A stretch of 64,000 nucleotides of DNA. It comes from Candidatus Cloacimonadota bacterium (GTDB taxonomy: Bacteria > Cloacimonadota > Cloacimonadia > Cloacimonadales > Cloacimonadaceae). How positions within the stretch are numbered: the stretch's first letter is position 1; the number at the start of each line of letters is the position of its first letter. The notes under the pieces are model-generated. The model saw nothing but the letters and a program-made list of their open reading frames with translations, made no database searches and had not been told where the DNA came from. The translations under genes were made by a program, and so were the position numbers. This document shows, piece after piece, positions 52,996 through 62,230 of the stretch. The DNA is taken from assembly GCA_030154085.1 (NCBI GenBank), contig JASKKR010000004.1, positions 36,810 to 100,809 on the forward strand. The letters are read 5' to 3'.

Positions 52996-53966
52996 TTGCT
53001 ATTCTCCACAAGTCTTACATTGTGCTGACTATAATCCATATCAAGAGCAGCTTTCATAGCTACCAAAGCGGTTTCGATCATATCGTCATCAGGAGGCTGA
53101 GTAGTGATCTTTTGTAGCGCCATTCCAGGGATGGTCATAATCTTGACGAGTGGATGGTTAAGATTATTACCAGAAAACTTCAGAACTTCGTAGCTAACTC
53201 CAGCAATAAGAGGGATCATCAATAAATGGTAACCAAACCTAATGAGAACAGGAATAGGACCACCAATGATGAAATATGAGACAAGACTATCTGTGATCGA
53301 AAAGATCAAAATTCCAACCAAGAGGACAAAAATCATGAAGCTGGTCCCACAACGAGGATGAATCGTGCTAAAAGTCTGGATAGATTTTGGGTCCAGGTTG
53401 CTATTATGCTCATATGCGTTTACGTTTTTATGTTCTGCACCATGGTATCGGAAAAGACGCTTAACATCCTTGATCAAGGAGATCAACCATACGTACAATA
53501 CAAAAAAAACTATTCTGATACATCCGGCAAAAAGGTTGAAGAAAATATCCTGCTTCGAAAGATTGAGCCAATCTGCTAGTTTGTAGGGCAGTAGACCAAA
53601 TAGCAATAATGCAATTCCAAACGCAAATACAAAACTAAAAGTTTCCTCCATCTTGGCCGCGAAAGGACTCTTTTCCTTGATGTTCTCTCCTTTTCTTCGT
53701 GCCTCCTCCTGGATGTCCAGTTCATAGCGATCTGCAGAAAAAGTAAGAGTGGAAAATCCAATCTTCATCATCTCAATGAGAGAAACAAAACCCCTGATGA
53801 TAGGGTAGCCCAAAACTTTCACTTTGGTAGTGACACTCACAAAGGGAGTGAGCAGCAATTCTATATCTCCATTTTTACGCCGAATTGCTGTTGCCAGACG
53901 CTCAGGACCACGCATCATCACACCTTCGATGACAGCTTGTCCACCAACGCTTATTTCTTTTTTCAT
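52992..53966 (-). CDS. DUF1385 family membrane protein
   Basis: The 324 residues start with the family signature [20 protein letters not shown]. About five membrane helices span 105-260, and [15 protein letters not shown] followed by HPRCGTSFM is the conserved core. DUF1385 is of unknown function but is repeatedly linked to prfA and rpmE. It is the first gene of a five-gene leftward operon ending with aroK. Confidence 0.9.
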   Translation of the reverse strand: MKKEISVGGQAVIEGVMMRGPERLATAIRRKNGDIELLLTPFVSVTTKVKVLGYPIIRGFVSLIEMMKIGFSTLTFSADRYELDIQEEARRKGENIKEKSPFAAKMEETFSFVFAFGIALLLFGLLPYKLADWLNLSKQDIFFNLFAGCIRIVFFVLYVWLISLIKDVKRLFRYHGAEHKNVNAYEHNSNLDPKSIQTFSTIHPRCGTSFMIFVLLVGILIFSITDSLVSYFIIGGPIPVLIRFGYHLLMIPLIAGVSYEVLKFSGNNLNHPLVKIMTIPGMALQKITTQPPDDDMIETALVAMKAALDMDYSQHNVRLVENSK

Positions 53967-54052
53967 GATATTCCTTTGATTATTGTTGCTATACCTTTAG
54001 TAGTTATGAATCTGTAGTGGTACAAACCCAAGGAGCATTCCTGCTTTGATAA

Positions 54053-54095
54053 AGAAAAAACGCCACTCTTCTCACGAGGTGAGATAGACTGGCGT
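54053..54095 (-). terminator. intrinsic terminator after rpmE
   Basis: On the minus strand, ACGCCAGTCT pairs with AGAGTGGCGT (one mismatch) around an inner CTCAC/GTGAG stem, followed by TTTTTTCTTT. It separates rpmE from the DUF1385-prfA operon. Confidence 0.88.
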
Positions 54096-54113
54096 AAAAC
54101 CTTGGGGAAAGGA

Positions 54114-54323
54114 CTAGTTCTCTTTGGTGATATTGTATTTCTTGTTGAATTTTTCTACACGCCCAGCAGTATCAAGAATCTTCTGTTTTCCAGTATAAAA
54201 GGGATGGCAAAGATTGCAGATATCTATGTGCATGTCTCCCTTTGTGCTACGGGTTTCAAAGGTATTCCCACAGGCGCACGTTACAGTCGCCTTTTCATAT
54301 TTTGGATGTATTCCTTTTTTCAT
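54114..54323 (-). CDS. rpmE: 50S ribosomal protein L31 (zinc-binding form)
   Basis: The 69 residues begin [20 protein letters not shown] and contain [14 protein letters not shown]16, C18, C36 and C39 make this the zinc-containing paralogue. The gene is monocistronic, with AAGGAGT before the ATG and a terminator after it. Confidence 0.97.
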   Translation of the reverse strand: MKKGIHPKYEKATVTCACGNTFETRSTKGDMHIDICNLCHPFYTGKQKILDTAGRVEKFNKKYNITKEN

Positions 54324-54985
54324 TAATCTTACTCCTTGAGTGATTTAATAATTATCTGAATACAATGTTTTTTGCAAGCTACTATCTGTCAAGCCATATT
54401 TGATATTGTATATTCACATTTCCCTTTGAATGAAGCTACTCTTTCATACCAGGTGGGTAACCACAGGACGGCTCTAAGAATCGAGCTCAAGTATCGTTTT
54501 TACTCTTTGTCAATTGATGCTCTTATCCAACTTCAAGAGAAAGTGGTCCAGCTTGGTCAGGGCGTTCTGAATTTCGTAATCACAGTCAGAGTCATTTTGT
54601 CTGTTCTCATGGTAAACTCTATTCATGTGATAAAGTGTATAGCTATCTACTTCGTCAAGAACTACTTGTATATCTCAAAACTTTATTATTAGATTGCTGT
54701 ATCCCAAAGATAGACTGCCGAAAGAGAATCTATATGCAAAGTTCTTTAGAATGATATGTTTTGAATTTTTAGTGCTTACTATATTAACAGAATCAGTCCA
54801 TAACTCATAGAATCGACGAAGATTCGCTACAAATTATGCAGGGATAATGTCAGAATAGAAAAATGGGGGTATGCCAAACTAACTTTTCCCTTGACATAAA
54901 TCCTAAGGTTTTGCTTTTGAGTATATTATTCAAACGATGAATGAATTTATCGTATAAATCAAGAAAGAATTTAAGGAGTAATGTA
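54324..54985. other. intergenic region without a supported gene
   Basis: This 662-bp stretch between rpmE and HU holds no gene I can support. A 106-codon rightward frame (54372-54692) begins with TTG, lacks a ribosome site and matches nothing. A 38-codon leftward frame (54626-54510) reads MNRVYHENRQNDSDCDYE and could be a remnant. TTGACA at 54891 and TATATT at 54922 near the HU gene are too far apart (25 bases) to be called a promoter. Confidence 0.5.
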
Positions 54986-55276
54986 ATGACAAAAGCCGAT
55001 CTCGTAAAGGAAATCTCGGAAAATACCGGTATTATCCGTAAAGACGTAGCTGTAGTAGTCGACGCCCTGTTCCAAAGCATCAAAGATATTCTTGCTGAAG
55101 GTCACCACATTGAAATTCGTGGTTTTGGCACCTTCCGCCTTAAAACCCGCAAGCCCCGCATGGGTCGCAACCCTAAGACCGACGAGAAAGTTCCGGTTCC
55201 AGAACGTACAGTTCCTACTTTCAAGTTCTCCCGCGAATTTAAAAACAGCGTAGTCGATCTGAAAATCCAAAGTTAG
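54986..55276 (+). CDS. HU/IHF-family DNA-binding protein
   Basis: The start is ATG 54986, 8 bases after AAGGAG; the frame upstream has no ribosome site. The 96 residues are a classic HU/IHF fold: MTKADLVKEISENTG, then IEIRGFGTFRLKTRKPRMGRN (DNA-binding arm) and PTFKFSREFKNSV. It compacts and bends DNA. A 29-codon gene follows 9 bases later, and both share one terminator. Confidence 0.95.
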   Translation: MTKADLVKEISENTGIIRKDVAVVVDALFQSIKDILAEGHHIEIRGFGTFRLKTRKPRMGRNPKTDEKVPVPERTVPTFKFSREFKNSVVDLKIQS

Positions 55277-55285
55277 GGTATCATT

Positions 55286-55375
55286 ATGCCTTGCGGAAAG
55301 AAGAAAAAACGCCATAAAATCGCCACTCACAAGCGCAAAAAACGTCTGCGCAAGAATCGTCATAAAAAGAAATAG
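55286..55375 (+). CDS. AURKAIP1/COX24-domain mini-protein
   Basis: The 29 residues are MPCGKKKKRHKIATHKRKK followed by RLRKNRHKKK, almost all basic. The KRKKRLRKNRHK pattern matches the AURKAIP1/COX24 domain also found in mitochondrial ribosomal protein mS38, so it is probably a tiny ribosome-bound protein. It lies 9 bases after HU and 3 bases before a terminator, which argues that it is real. Its length puts it below usual gene-finder limits. Confidence 0.85.
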   Translation: MPCGKKKKRHKIATHKRKKRLRKNRHKKK

Positions 55376-55378
55376 GTT

Positions 55379-55416
55379 ATAAGAGGCTGCCTAATCAGGT
55401 GGCCTCTTATTTTTAT
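55379..55416 (+). terminator. intrinsic terminator after HU and the mini-protein
   Basis: ATAAGAGGC (55379-55387) pairs perfectly with GCCTCTTAT (55402-55410) and is followed by TTTTAT. It closes the HU transcript. Confidence 0.9.
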
Positions 55417-55601
55417 GACCATTGTGCATATCAAATAATTGGATAAGAAAGGAATCGGTATTCTGGAGTCTATACAAATGTATCTATGTCAACTGCTGCT
55501 CTAAAAAGAAAGTAAGAGCTCTGCGCTATACTCAGGTTATTTAACAGTTCCATAGAAAATAAGCCACTGCTAGTTGGACTGTAAAGGTTTAATGGAATTA
55601 C

Positions 55602-56570
55602 CTAGACAACACCGGCACTGATGAGATCATGCATATGTAACAGTCCGACAGCTTTCCCGGAGTCGTCCACGATAGGCAACATGGTGATGCTGTGCTCTTC
55701 CATAAATGCCAGTGCAGCAGCCGCTAGGTCATCAGCGCGAGCAGATTTGGGATTTTCTGTCATGCAGTCGCCTGCATTGTGCCTCAAGAGCCCATCACCC
55801 TTTGCTTGGAGCTGGCGTCTGAGGTCACCATCGGTTATGATGCCTTTAAGCATGCCTGAGTGATCATCGACAAGTGTGCAACCTAACTTTTTGGAAGTCA
55901 TCTCCAAGATCACATTCTGCATGGATGTATCAAGGTAGACCCGGGGGAGATCATCATCTTTGTGCATGAGATCACGCACCTTTAGTAGCAATCGTTTCCC
56001 GATCGCCCCTCCAGGATGAACTCTGGCAAAATCCTGCAAAGAAAAATTCTTGTCTTTGAGTAAGGCTATCGCTAATGCATCTCCTAGAGCTAACGCAACT
56101 GTAGTGCTGGAAGTGGGCACCATACCCAGAGGTTCCAATTCTGCATCAACCTTGGTGGATAGCACAGCATCAGATGCTTTGGCAAGTTGAGATTCGGCAT
56201 CACCTGTTAGAGATATCAAAGGAATACCTATGAATTTGACAAATGGGATGATGGCAAGTATTTCTGGAGTTTTGCCACTATTGGATACAGCGATGACAAG
56301 ATCATCACGGGAAAGCATGCCCAGATCTCCATGTATCCCTTCTGCAGCATGAAGAAAGATGGATGTCGTGCCAGTGCTGGCAAGAGTAGCTGATATCTTG
56401 CGAGCGATGATGCCAGCTTTGCCGATCCCAGTTACGACTACTTTACCTCTACAATCTCTCAGAAGGGTGAAGGCTTTTTCTACTTGAGAAGGATCCAGAG
56501 CTTCTGCGACAGTCGTGATTGCAGAAGCTTCTTTGAGGAGCTCCTCTTTGATGCTTTCGTATATCTTCAT
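55602..56570 (-). CDS. kdsD: arabinose-5-phosphate isomerase (KpsF/GutQ)
   Basis: The start at 56570 gives 322 residues, the usual length; the frame is open to 56687 but that part overlaps thrS. An N-terminal SIS domain (about 25-185: VVTGIGKAGIIARKISATLA, then LHAAEGIHGDLGM and VAVSNSGKTPEI) is followed by two CBS motifs (about 195-322). It turns ribulose-5-phosphate into arabinose-5-phosphate for Kdo in LPS. The ATG overlaps the thrS stop (ATGA). Confidence 0.95.
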   Translation of the reverse strand: MKIYESIKEELLKEASAITTVAEALDPSQVEKAFTLLRDCRGKVVVTGIGKAGIIARKISATLASTGTTSIFLHAAEGIHGDLGMLSRDDLVIAVSNSGKTPEILAIIPFVKFIGIPLISLTGDAESQLAKASDAVLSTKVDAELEPLGMVPTSSTTVALALGDALAIALLKDKNFSLQDFARVHPGGAIGKRLLLKVRDLMHKDDDLPRVYLDTSMQNVILEMTSKKLGCTLVDDHSGMLKGIITDGDLRRQLQAKGDGLLRHNAGDCMTENPKSARADDLAAAALAFMEEHSITMLPIVDDSGKAVGLLHMHDLISAGVV

Positions 56571-58471
56571 AGTTCTTTTTTGATAGATTGGATGGCATCC
56601 TCGAAACTCATGACTCCGAGATCGCCTTGAGTGTGTCGTCTCAGGGTAAGGCTGCCATCTTCTGTTTCTTTTTTGCCAATGATACACATATAGGGGATCT
56701 TTTTCAACTCGGCATCGCGGATCTTATAACCGATCTTCTCGCTGCGGCTATCGATTTCACAACGCAGACCCTCAAGAGCCATTTTGCTCTGAAGTTCTTT
56801 ACAATAATCCAATTGGGCGTCAGTAATGGGCAGAATTATCATTTGGACAGGTGCTAGCCATAGCGGCAGATTTCCCCCATGATATTCCAATAAAGTGGCA
56901 AAGAATCGTTCCATAGAGCCCAAGATTGCACGATGGATCATGAATGGACGGTGAGCTTGATTGTCGGCACCGATATATTGCATATTAAAACGTTCCGGTA
57001 GGTTGAAGTCAAATTGGATCGTTGTGCATTGCCATGCACGACCGAGAGCGTCTTTGATTTTGATGTCGATTTTAGGACCATAAAAAGCACCTCCGCCTTC
57101 GTCAATGTCAAAGTCCAAGTTCAGTTTGGTCAGGGATTCTTTGAGACTGTTGGTTGCCATTTCCCAGTCAGCATCTTCACCCACGGACGCCTCAGGCTTT
57201 GTCGAAAGATAGATCATGAATTCTTTGAAACCAAAAGATTTTAGCATATCTAGAGCGAAAACGATCAGCTTTTCCACTTCATCGCTAACCTGTTCTGGAG
57301 TGCAGATAATGTGCGCATCATCCTGGGTAAACCCGCGTACTCTCATGAGACCATGCAAGACGCCGCTTCGCTCATAACGATAGACTGTCCCAAGTTCCGC
57401 CAGACGGACAGGTAATTCACGATAGCTGTGATGAGTTGAATTGTAGATAGATAGATGGAATGGACAATTCATGGGCTTAATATAATAATCTTGTCCTTCC
57501 ACATCCATCTTGGCATACATGTTTTCTTTGTAAAAGCCTAAATGACCGCTGGTTTCCCAGAGTTTACTGCGTCCCACATGCGGGGTGTAAATGAGTTTAT
57601 AGCCATGTTTAAGGTGTTCATCTTTCCAGTGAGCTTCGATAAGATGTCTGATCATGGCTCCATTTGGATGCCAGAGCACCAAACCGGGACCTACCTCATC
57701 ATTAATCGAGAAGAGATCCAGATCTTTGCCGAGCTTGCGGTGATCACGCTTTGCGGCTTCTTCCAAGAAAGCGAGATACTGCTTCAGTTCTTTATTTGAA
57801 GGGAAACTGATGCCATAGATGCGTTTGAGCATCTTATTGTTTTCGTTCCCACGCCAATAAGCGCCTGAACTTTTAAGGAGTTTGATGGCTTTAATTTTTC
57901 CAGTGGATGGGATATGTGGGCCCCGGCAGAGATCAATGAAGTCTCCTTGAGTATATATGCTGATAACTTGGTCGTCCGGGATATCTTCGAGAATCTCGAC
58001 CTTGTAAAGCTCATTCATTTCCTTGAAGATCTTCAAGGCTTCGACTTTACTAAGTTCTTGGCGGGAATAGGGCAGATCTTGACGGCTCAGCTCTTTCATG
58101 CGTTCTTCGATCTTAACAAGATCCGCATCACTAAAAGGTTCATCGCGATCAAAATCATAATAAAATCCCTGTTCAATTGCCGGTCCGATAGTTACGTGCA
58201 CATTTGGCCAGAGCTGTTTAACAGCTTGAGCCATCAAGTGTGCAGTGCTATGCCAATATATTTCTTTACCCTTTTCGGTCTTGAAGGTATGGATGATTAA
58301 CTCACTATCTCTATCAATGATTGTGTTCAGATCACACATTTTGCCATTTATTTCAGCAGCTAGAGCGGCATCTGCAAGGCGCGGACTGATATCCGAAGCT
58401 ACAGTCAGAGCAGTTACCTCGGTAGCATACTCTTTTTTACTCCCGTCAGGAAGGCTGATGATTATAGACAT
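56567..58471 (-). CDS. thrS: threonine-tRNA ligase
   Basis: The start at 58471 follows TTTTGGAGATATT and gives MSIIISLPDGSKKEY (634 residues); an earlier start in the frame adds 49 residues that run into the metal ATPase gene. TGS and editing domains occupy 1-240 (HSTAHLMAQAVKQLWP with the HxxxH site). The catalytic core has MNCPFHL with the zinc cysteine, RLAELGTVYRYERSGVLHG and the anticodon-binding domain at the end. It begins 44 bases after the ATPase stop on the same strand. Confidence 0.96.
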   Translation of the reverse strand: MSIIISLPDGSKKEYATEVTALTVASDISPRLADAALAAEINGKMCDLNTIIDRDSELIIHTFKTEKGKEIYWHSTAHLMAQAVKQLWPNVHVTIGPAIEQGFYYDFDRDEPFSDADLVKIEERMKELSRQDLPYSRQELSKVEALKIFKEMNELYKVEILEDIPDDQVISIYTQGDFIDLCRGPHIPSTGKIKAIKLLKSSGAYWRGNENNKMLKRIYGISFPSNKELKQYLAFLEEAAKRDHRKLGKDLDLFSINDEVGPGLVLWHPNGAMIRHLIEAHWKDEHLKHGYKLIYTPHVGRSKLWETSGHLGFYKENMYAKMDVEGQDYYIKPMNCPFHLSIYNSTHHSYRELPVRLAELGTVYRYERSGVLHGLMRVRGFTQDDAHIICTPEQVSDEVEKLIVFALDMLKSFGFKEFMIYLSTKPEASVGEDADWEMATNSLKESLTKLNLDFDIDEGGGAFYGPKIDIKIKDALGRAWQCTTIQFDFNLPERFNMQYIGADNQAHRPFMIHRAILGSMERFFATLLEYHGGNLPLWLAPVQMIILPITDAQLDYCKELQSKMALEGLRCEIDSRSEKIGYKIRDAELKKIPYMCIIGKKETEDGSLTLRRHTQGDLGVMSFEDAIQSIKKEL

Positions 58472-58514
58472 AATATCTCCAAAATTGTCTTTATCTTTCC
58501 ACAATCCTTGATGC

Positions 58515-60596
58515 CTATTTCTTGTCAAGCATCCTGTCCACTCTGCTGAGTTGCAAGCTGTTGAATATAACCAGTAAGGTGACTCCAACATCTGCGATAA
58601 TTGCTTCCCAAAGTCCACTGATCCCCGCTACCCCAAGAACCATAACCAAGATCTTGATCCCAAGCGCTAAGGATATATTTTGCTTAACCTTACGGTTTGT
58701 AGCACAAGAAAGTTTGTAGGCTTGAACCAGTTGCTCAGGATGGTCATTTAACAACACAATGTCGGCAGTGTCAATAGATACTTGCGCACCGATAGCGCCC
58801 ATTGCTATCCCTATATCAGCCCTTGTCAAGACCGGAGCATCGTTCATCCCATCTCCGATATAGGCAGTATATTGCCCATTTTTCATGATTTTTTCCAAAG
58901 ACTTCAGTTTTTGACCTGGCAATAGCTCAGCTTCATAGCCATCTAAGCCGAGATCTTTGGCTACGGTTTTCACTTTCTCGGAGCGATCACCGGACAGCAT
59001 GTACATAGTTTTGATTCCCAAATTGCGGAGGCTTTTCAGATTCTGTTTCATGCTGGGCTTGATTTCATCTTTAAAGATCGCTGCCCCAAGATACTTGCCA
59101 TCCACAGCTACATGCACACTGCTGTTATCGGAACAATCAACCAGATTGTCATATCCCTGTTCCTTAAAAAAGCGTTCAGATCCGGCGATATAGCTTTTGC
59201 CGGCGTACTCCATGCGGATTCCACTACCTGAGATTTCAGAATAGTTGCCTTGCAGACTGCTATCATGTTTTCCTGAAAGGGCAGCTTTGACTGCTTGGGC
59301 GAAGGGATGACGTGAATTGTATTCTGCTAGCCATAAAGCCTCTGCAAGTTCTGCTTCAGCTACTCCTTCAGAGGGAAGAAGTGCCTCGAGTTTTAAATTT
59401 CCAGTGGTAAGAGTACCGGTCTTATCAAAAACCATGCTCTCTACTTTCCGTAAGGAATCCAAAAAGATACTACCTTTGAAGATGATGCCTTTGCGTGCGG
59501 CAGTACCGATACCGATATAATATGTAAGTGGGATGGAGATCACGAGTGCACATGGGCAGCTCACTATGAGGAAGACCAAAGCGCGCTTAAACCAAACAGC
59601 CGCCGGATAGCCCAGAAGAACCGGGAGGAGAAAGACTATTATAGCAATGCCGACGACTGTGGGAGTGTAGACACGGGCAAAGCGAGTGATAAAGCGCTCT
59701 TGACGCGACTTCCGGGCTGAAGCATTATCGATCAAAGACAATATGCGCGCTACCATACTCTCGCTTTCAATCTTTAGTGCCTGCATCTGGATAAGTCCGC
59801 CTTGATTGAGGCATCCTGCAAAGATCTCATCTCCAGGCTTAACAGCGATCGGAGTAGATTCTCCGCTTACACTGGAGCTATCCAAGCTGCTTTCGCCCTT
59901 AATGACGCGCCCATCAAGTGGAATGCGTTCTCCTGGATGTACGATAAGAACTTCGCCGGGAGTCACTTCACTAAGCTTTTTGTCAATAGTGCCTGTTTCC
60001 GTTTGCACATGCGCCTTATCAGGCTTTAGGGAGATGATCCCTGCAATGCTATTTCTGCTTTTAGATATTGCCTTGCTTTCCAGATATTGACCCAATTCAT
60101 ACAGTCCAATCACGGCGATAGCTTCCGTAAATTCACCGAGATAAACCGCTCCGAGACTGGCAATGCTCATCAGAAAATGCTCTGCCATAAGCTGCCGGGA
60201 AAAGACTTCTTGCACGGCGCTTTTGAGCACTCTGCATGCCACTAAAAAATATGATACAACTAAGAGAATTGTGGAGATAGTGGAACTCAATGGTGCAAAT
60301 TGTACAAAAAGCCATAATGCAAGACCCGCAAAGATTAAGCTGGAATAGATTGATCTCGCAGGTTTCACTGATTCACCGAGATTGTAGATCTTAACTCCAG
60401 GCTCAATCCGTGATGCCAGTTGATTGATGCGCTCCAAGGCGTTTTCGCTATGCTCGTGATATTGGACTACCAAACGCTTGTTGACGAAGTCCAGATTTGC
60501 GCTGTTAACTTCGGCAAGATTGGTTATCTCTTCCTCAATCTTGGCGCCACAACCGGCGCAACTAAGATTCTTAACTTCATATTCTCGGATTACCAC
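58515..60596 (-). CDS. heavy-metal P1B-type ATPase (Zn/Cd/Pb type)
   Basis: The 693 residues have an N-terminal HMA domain with CAGC (C13, C16), membrane helices, the CPC ion motif (SCPCALVI, 347-349), phosphorylation site D391 in DKTGTLT, and GDGMNDAPVL. CPC with one HMA domain and an ArsR/SmtB gene directly upstream suggests export of zinc, cadmium or lead. The start is GTG, one base overlapping the arsR stop, after a strong AGAGGAGG. The substrate is inferred from context, not proven. Confidence 0.92.
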   Translation of the reverse strand: MVIREYEVKNLSCAGCGAKIEEEITNLAEVNSANLDFVNKRLVVQYHEHSENALERINQLASRIEPGVKIYNLGESVKPARSIYSSLIFAGLALWLFVQFAPLSSTISTILLVVSYFLVACRVLKSAVQEVFSRQLMAEHFLMSIASLGAVYLGEFTEAIAVIGLYELGQYLESKAISKSRNSIAGIISLKPDKAHVQTETGTIDKKLSEVTPGEVLIVHPGERIPLDGRVIKGESSLDSSSVSGESTPIAVKPGDEIFAGCLNQGGLIQMQALKIESESMVARILSLIDNASARKSRQERFITRFARVYTPTVVGIAIIVFLLPVLLGYPAAVWFKRALVFLIVSCPCALVISIPLTYYIGIGTAARKGIIFKGSIFLDSLRKVESMVFDKTGTLTTGNLKLEALLPSEGVAEAELAEALWLAEYNSRHPFAQAVKAALSGKHDSSLQGNYSEISGSGIRMEYAGKSYIAGSERFFKEQGYDNLVDCSDNSSVHVAVDGKYLGAAIFKDEIKPSMKQNLKSLRNLGIKTMYMLSGDRSEKVKTVAKDLGLDGYEAELLPGQKLKSLEKIMKNGQYTAYIGDGMNDAPVLTRADIGIAMGAIGAQVSIDTADIVLLNDHPEQLVQAYKLSCATNRKVKQNISLALGIKILVMVLGVAGISGLWEAIIADVGVTLLVIFNSLQLSRVDRMLDKK

Positions 60597-60946
60597 TATG
60601 CCTCCTCTACATGTTGCAGAGCAACGTCAAAGAGTTTCTGGATATGCTCATCGTCCAAAGAATAATACACCACAGTGCCTTCCTTGCGCGTCTTCACTAA
60701 ACGGGAAAGACGCAGGATCTTTAACTGATGAGAGACTGCAGACTGTCCCATCCCTGCTAAGGAGGCAAGATCCGCAACACAAAGCTCCCTTTTGGAGAGG
60801 TAATACAATAGCGTGATCCGCGACGGATCCCCAAAAACTTTAAAGAATTCTGCCAATTTTGCGATCACGCCTGGTCCTGGCAAAGCTGCCTTTATATCAT
60901 CTATCTCATCTGCAGAGATGAGCTTACACAAACATGTATCAGTCAT
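60596..60946 (-). CDS. ArsR/SmtB-family metal-sensing repressor
   Basis: I choose the ATG at 60946 because GGGGG precedes it; a further ATG at 60958 would leave almost no leader after the predicted promoter. The 116 residues have the winged-helix motif (ELCVADLASLAGMGQSAVSH). The alpha5 zinc site is complete with D99, H101, H112 and E115, at the exact spacing of SmtB (D104, H106, H117, E120). N-terminal CLC (C5, C7) and C56 could form an alpha3N site for cadmium or lead. It would repress its own operon until metal binds. Confidence 0.93.
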   Translation of the reverse strand: MTDTCLCKLISADEIDDIKAALPGPGVIAKLAEFFKVFGDPSRITLLYYLSKRELCVADLASLAGMGQSAVSHQLKILRLSRLVKTRKEGTVVYYSLDDEHIQKLFDVALQHVEEA

Positions 60947-60957
60947 TATATCCCCCA

Positions 60958-61003
60958 TTCATGAATATGTGTTCATATATTAAACATATGACTTTCTTGT
61001 CAA
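60958..61003 (-). promoter_or_regulatory. metal-responsive promoter and SmtB-type operator
   Basis: On the minus strand TTGACA (61003-60998) is followed after 17 bases by ATATAT (60980-60975). Overlapping its end is TGAACA-CA-TATTCA (60975-60962), which matches the core of the SmtB/ZiaR operator (TGAACA N2 TATTCA). The arrangement fits repression by the adjacent ArsR protein and release by metal. Confidence 0.75.
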
Positions 61004-61040
61004 GATCTTTGTTGCAAAAATTCATCTTCAGTAGTGACTT

Positions 61041-61390
61041 ATAAAGAGTCACTGAAAAGAGTCACTGAAATCTGCAAATTGGGTCACCGAAAACTGCAAA
61101 TTCCAAAATAGATACAAATCCAAGACTCTAAATACTACCTAACGAAACACGTACTGGTATATTGCATATATCATTACGGGAATTGTTATCTTGATTTGAA
61201 GCTGATTATAGTGACAACCACTTGGACAAAACATTGCCCGATTTGCAGGTTTTGGTGATCAAAACAATGAAATTTACTAAAACTATGTCCAAGTGGTTTT
61301 CTGCAAATGCTTTTCGGATATCCTATTCTCTCTTAGACTTACCTATTTTGTCCATTGATCGCTATTTGCAGATTTCAGTGACTCTTTATA
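61041..61390. mobile_element. 350-bp inverted-repeat element without a gene (MITE-like)
   Basis: AGAGTCACTGAAATCTGCAA (with AT following, 61058-61079) has a perfect 22-base inverted copy at 61364-61385. Both ends extend to TATAAAGAGTCAC-type sequence, at 61041 and 61390. The left end carries three partial repeats of a GTCACxGAAAxxTGCAAAT unit, like the multiple transposase-binding sites of IS21-type ends. An inner inverted repeat AACCACTTGGACA (61216-61228 and 61286-61298) is also present. No reading frame inside looks like a transposase, so it would be a non-autonomous element. It sits 37 bases beyond the -35 box of the metal operon. Confidence 0.72.
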
Positions 61391-61828
61391 ATTTATAAAC
61401 CCTCACTGAAAGCGTCAAATGGCCTAGGCCATAAGATGATGATCCAGACGAGTCGAATGTTTATAGTATGCTAACTTCTTTCAGATCATTTTATTGTGTA
61501 TAAGGCGCAAGATTCATGATAATCATAGGGAATGTCCAAGTCCAACAAAGCAGATGTATCTAGCCATATCGTATTTGTCAACTATGTGATAGCATCAATT
61601 GTCCAAGTGAGTGCAATTAGAAAATTTAAGTGAGAGTTTTCATTAAGCACCCGCAAGTGATTTCTTGACGCAAAGACCAGAGAATAGGAATAGGTATCAT
61701 CATATTGTTACAAAAGCAGATCGCATTTTCTATAGCAAAGAATAGTATCGGCCATGAATGGTACTTAAGTTTCTCACATGGACTTAGCGAATTGTTGCGC
61801 TCCAAGGTTGTTGACGGTTCTATGATTC
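61391..61828. other. intergenic region, no supported gene
   Basis: These 438 bp carry no frame with a ribosome site or recognisable product. A further TGTCCAAGTG, as in the inner repeats of the neighbouring element, lies near 61600. This suggests older insertion debris. A 96-codon leftward frame (61626-61916) overlaps the next gene out of frame and was not accepted. Confidence 0.4.
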
Positions 61829-62206
61829 TTACATGGAGAAGAAAAGAGTTATTTCTTCCAATTTCTTTCGATTGTAGCGGTAGACGCGTTTCATTCCTCT
61901 GTAAGAAATAATACAAGGTTCTTGAAAACGTATATAGTAAACATTACCCAGCAATAACGGAGAGTTATCCTCAAAACTCACGTAATCTTCTGTGAGAAAC
62001 ATGTGCCGGATTTTTCTATGTAGGTACAATTGTTTTGTATACTTAAGAATTTCTTCTTTACCAAGATTTGCAGAGGTAAGAAGTTCCTTTGTAGGATAAA
62101 ACGATTTATATTTTTGGATACTAACTGAATAGTGCAGGATATAACTGATCAATTGCATGATCACAGCCATTGCAATGGCAAACAATGTTGAATATACAAA
62201 TATCAT
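61829..62206 (-). CDS. small protein with one N-terminal membrane helix, unknown function
   Basis: The ATG at 62206 has AAAGGAG 8 bases upstream; a GTG 9 bases earlier is also open but would sit on the ribosome site. The 125 residues have one membrane helix (about 3-27) and a mostly basic, aromatic cytosolic part (KRVYRYNRKKLEEI). I recognise no family. It lies downstream of the lipoprotein gene with the same AAAGGAGTG leader motif, so the two may act together. The island context suggests recent acquisition. Confidence 0.6.
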   Translation of the reverse strand: MIFVYSTLFAIAMAVIMQLISYILHYSVSIQKYKSFYPTKELLTSANLGKEEILKYTKQLYLHRKIRHMFLTEDYVSFEDNSPLLLGNVYYIRFQEPCIISYRGMKRVYRYNRKKLEEITLFFSM

Positions 62207-62230
62207 TCTAAACACTCCTTTGTATGTTCT

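Noticed and set aside
54372..54692. 106-codon frame between rpmE and HU
   Set aside because: Starts at TTG without a ribosome site and matches no family; the region looks non-coding.
61626..61916. 96-codon leftward frame near the island
   Set aside because: Overlaps the better-supported 125-residue gene in another frame and has no ribosome site.
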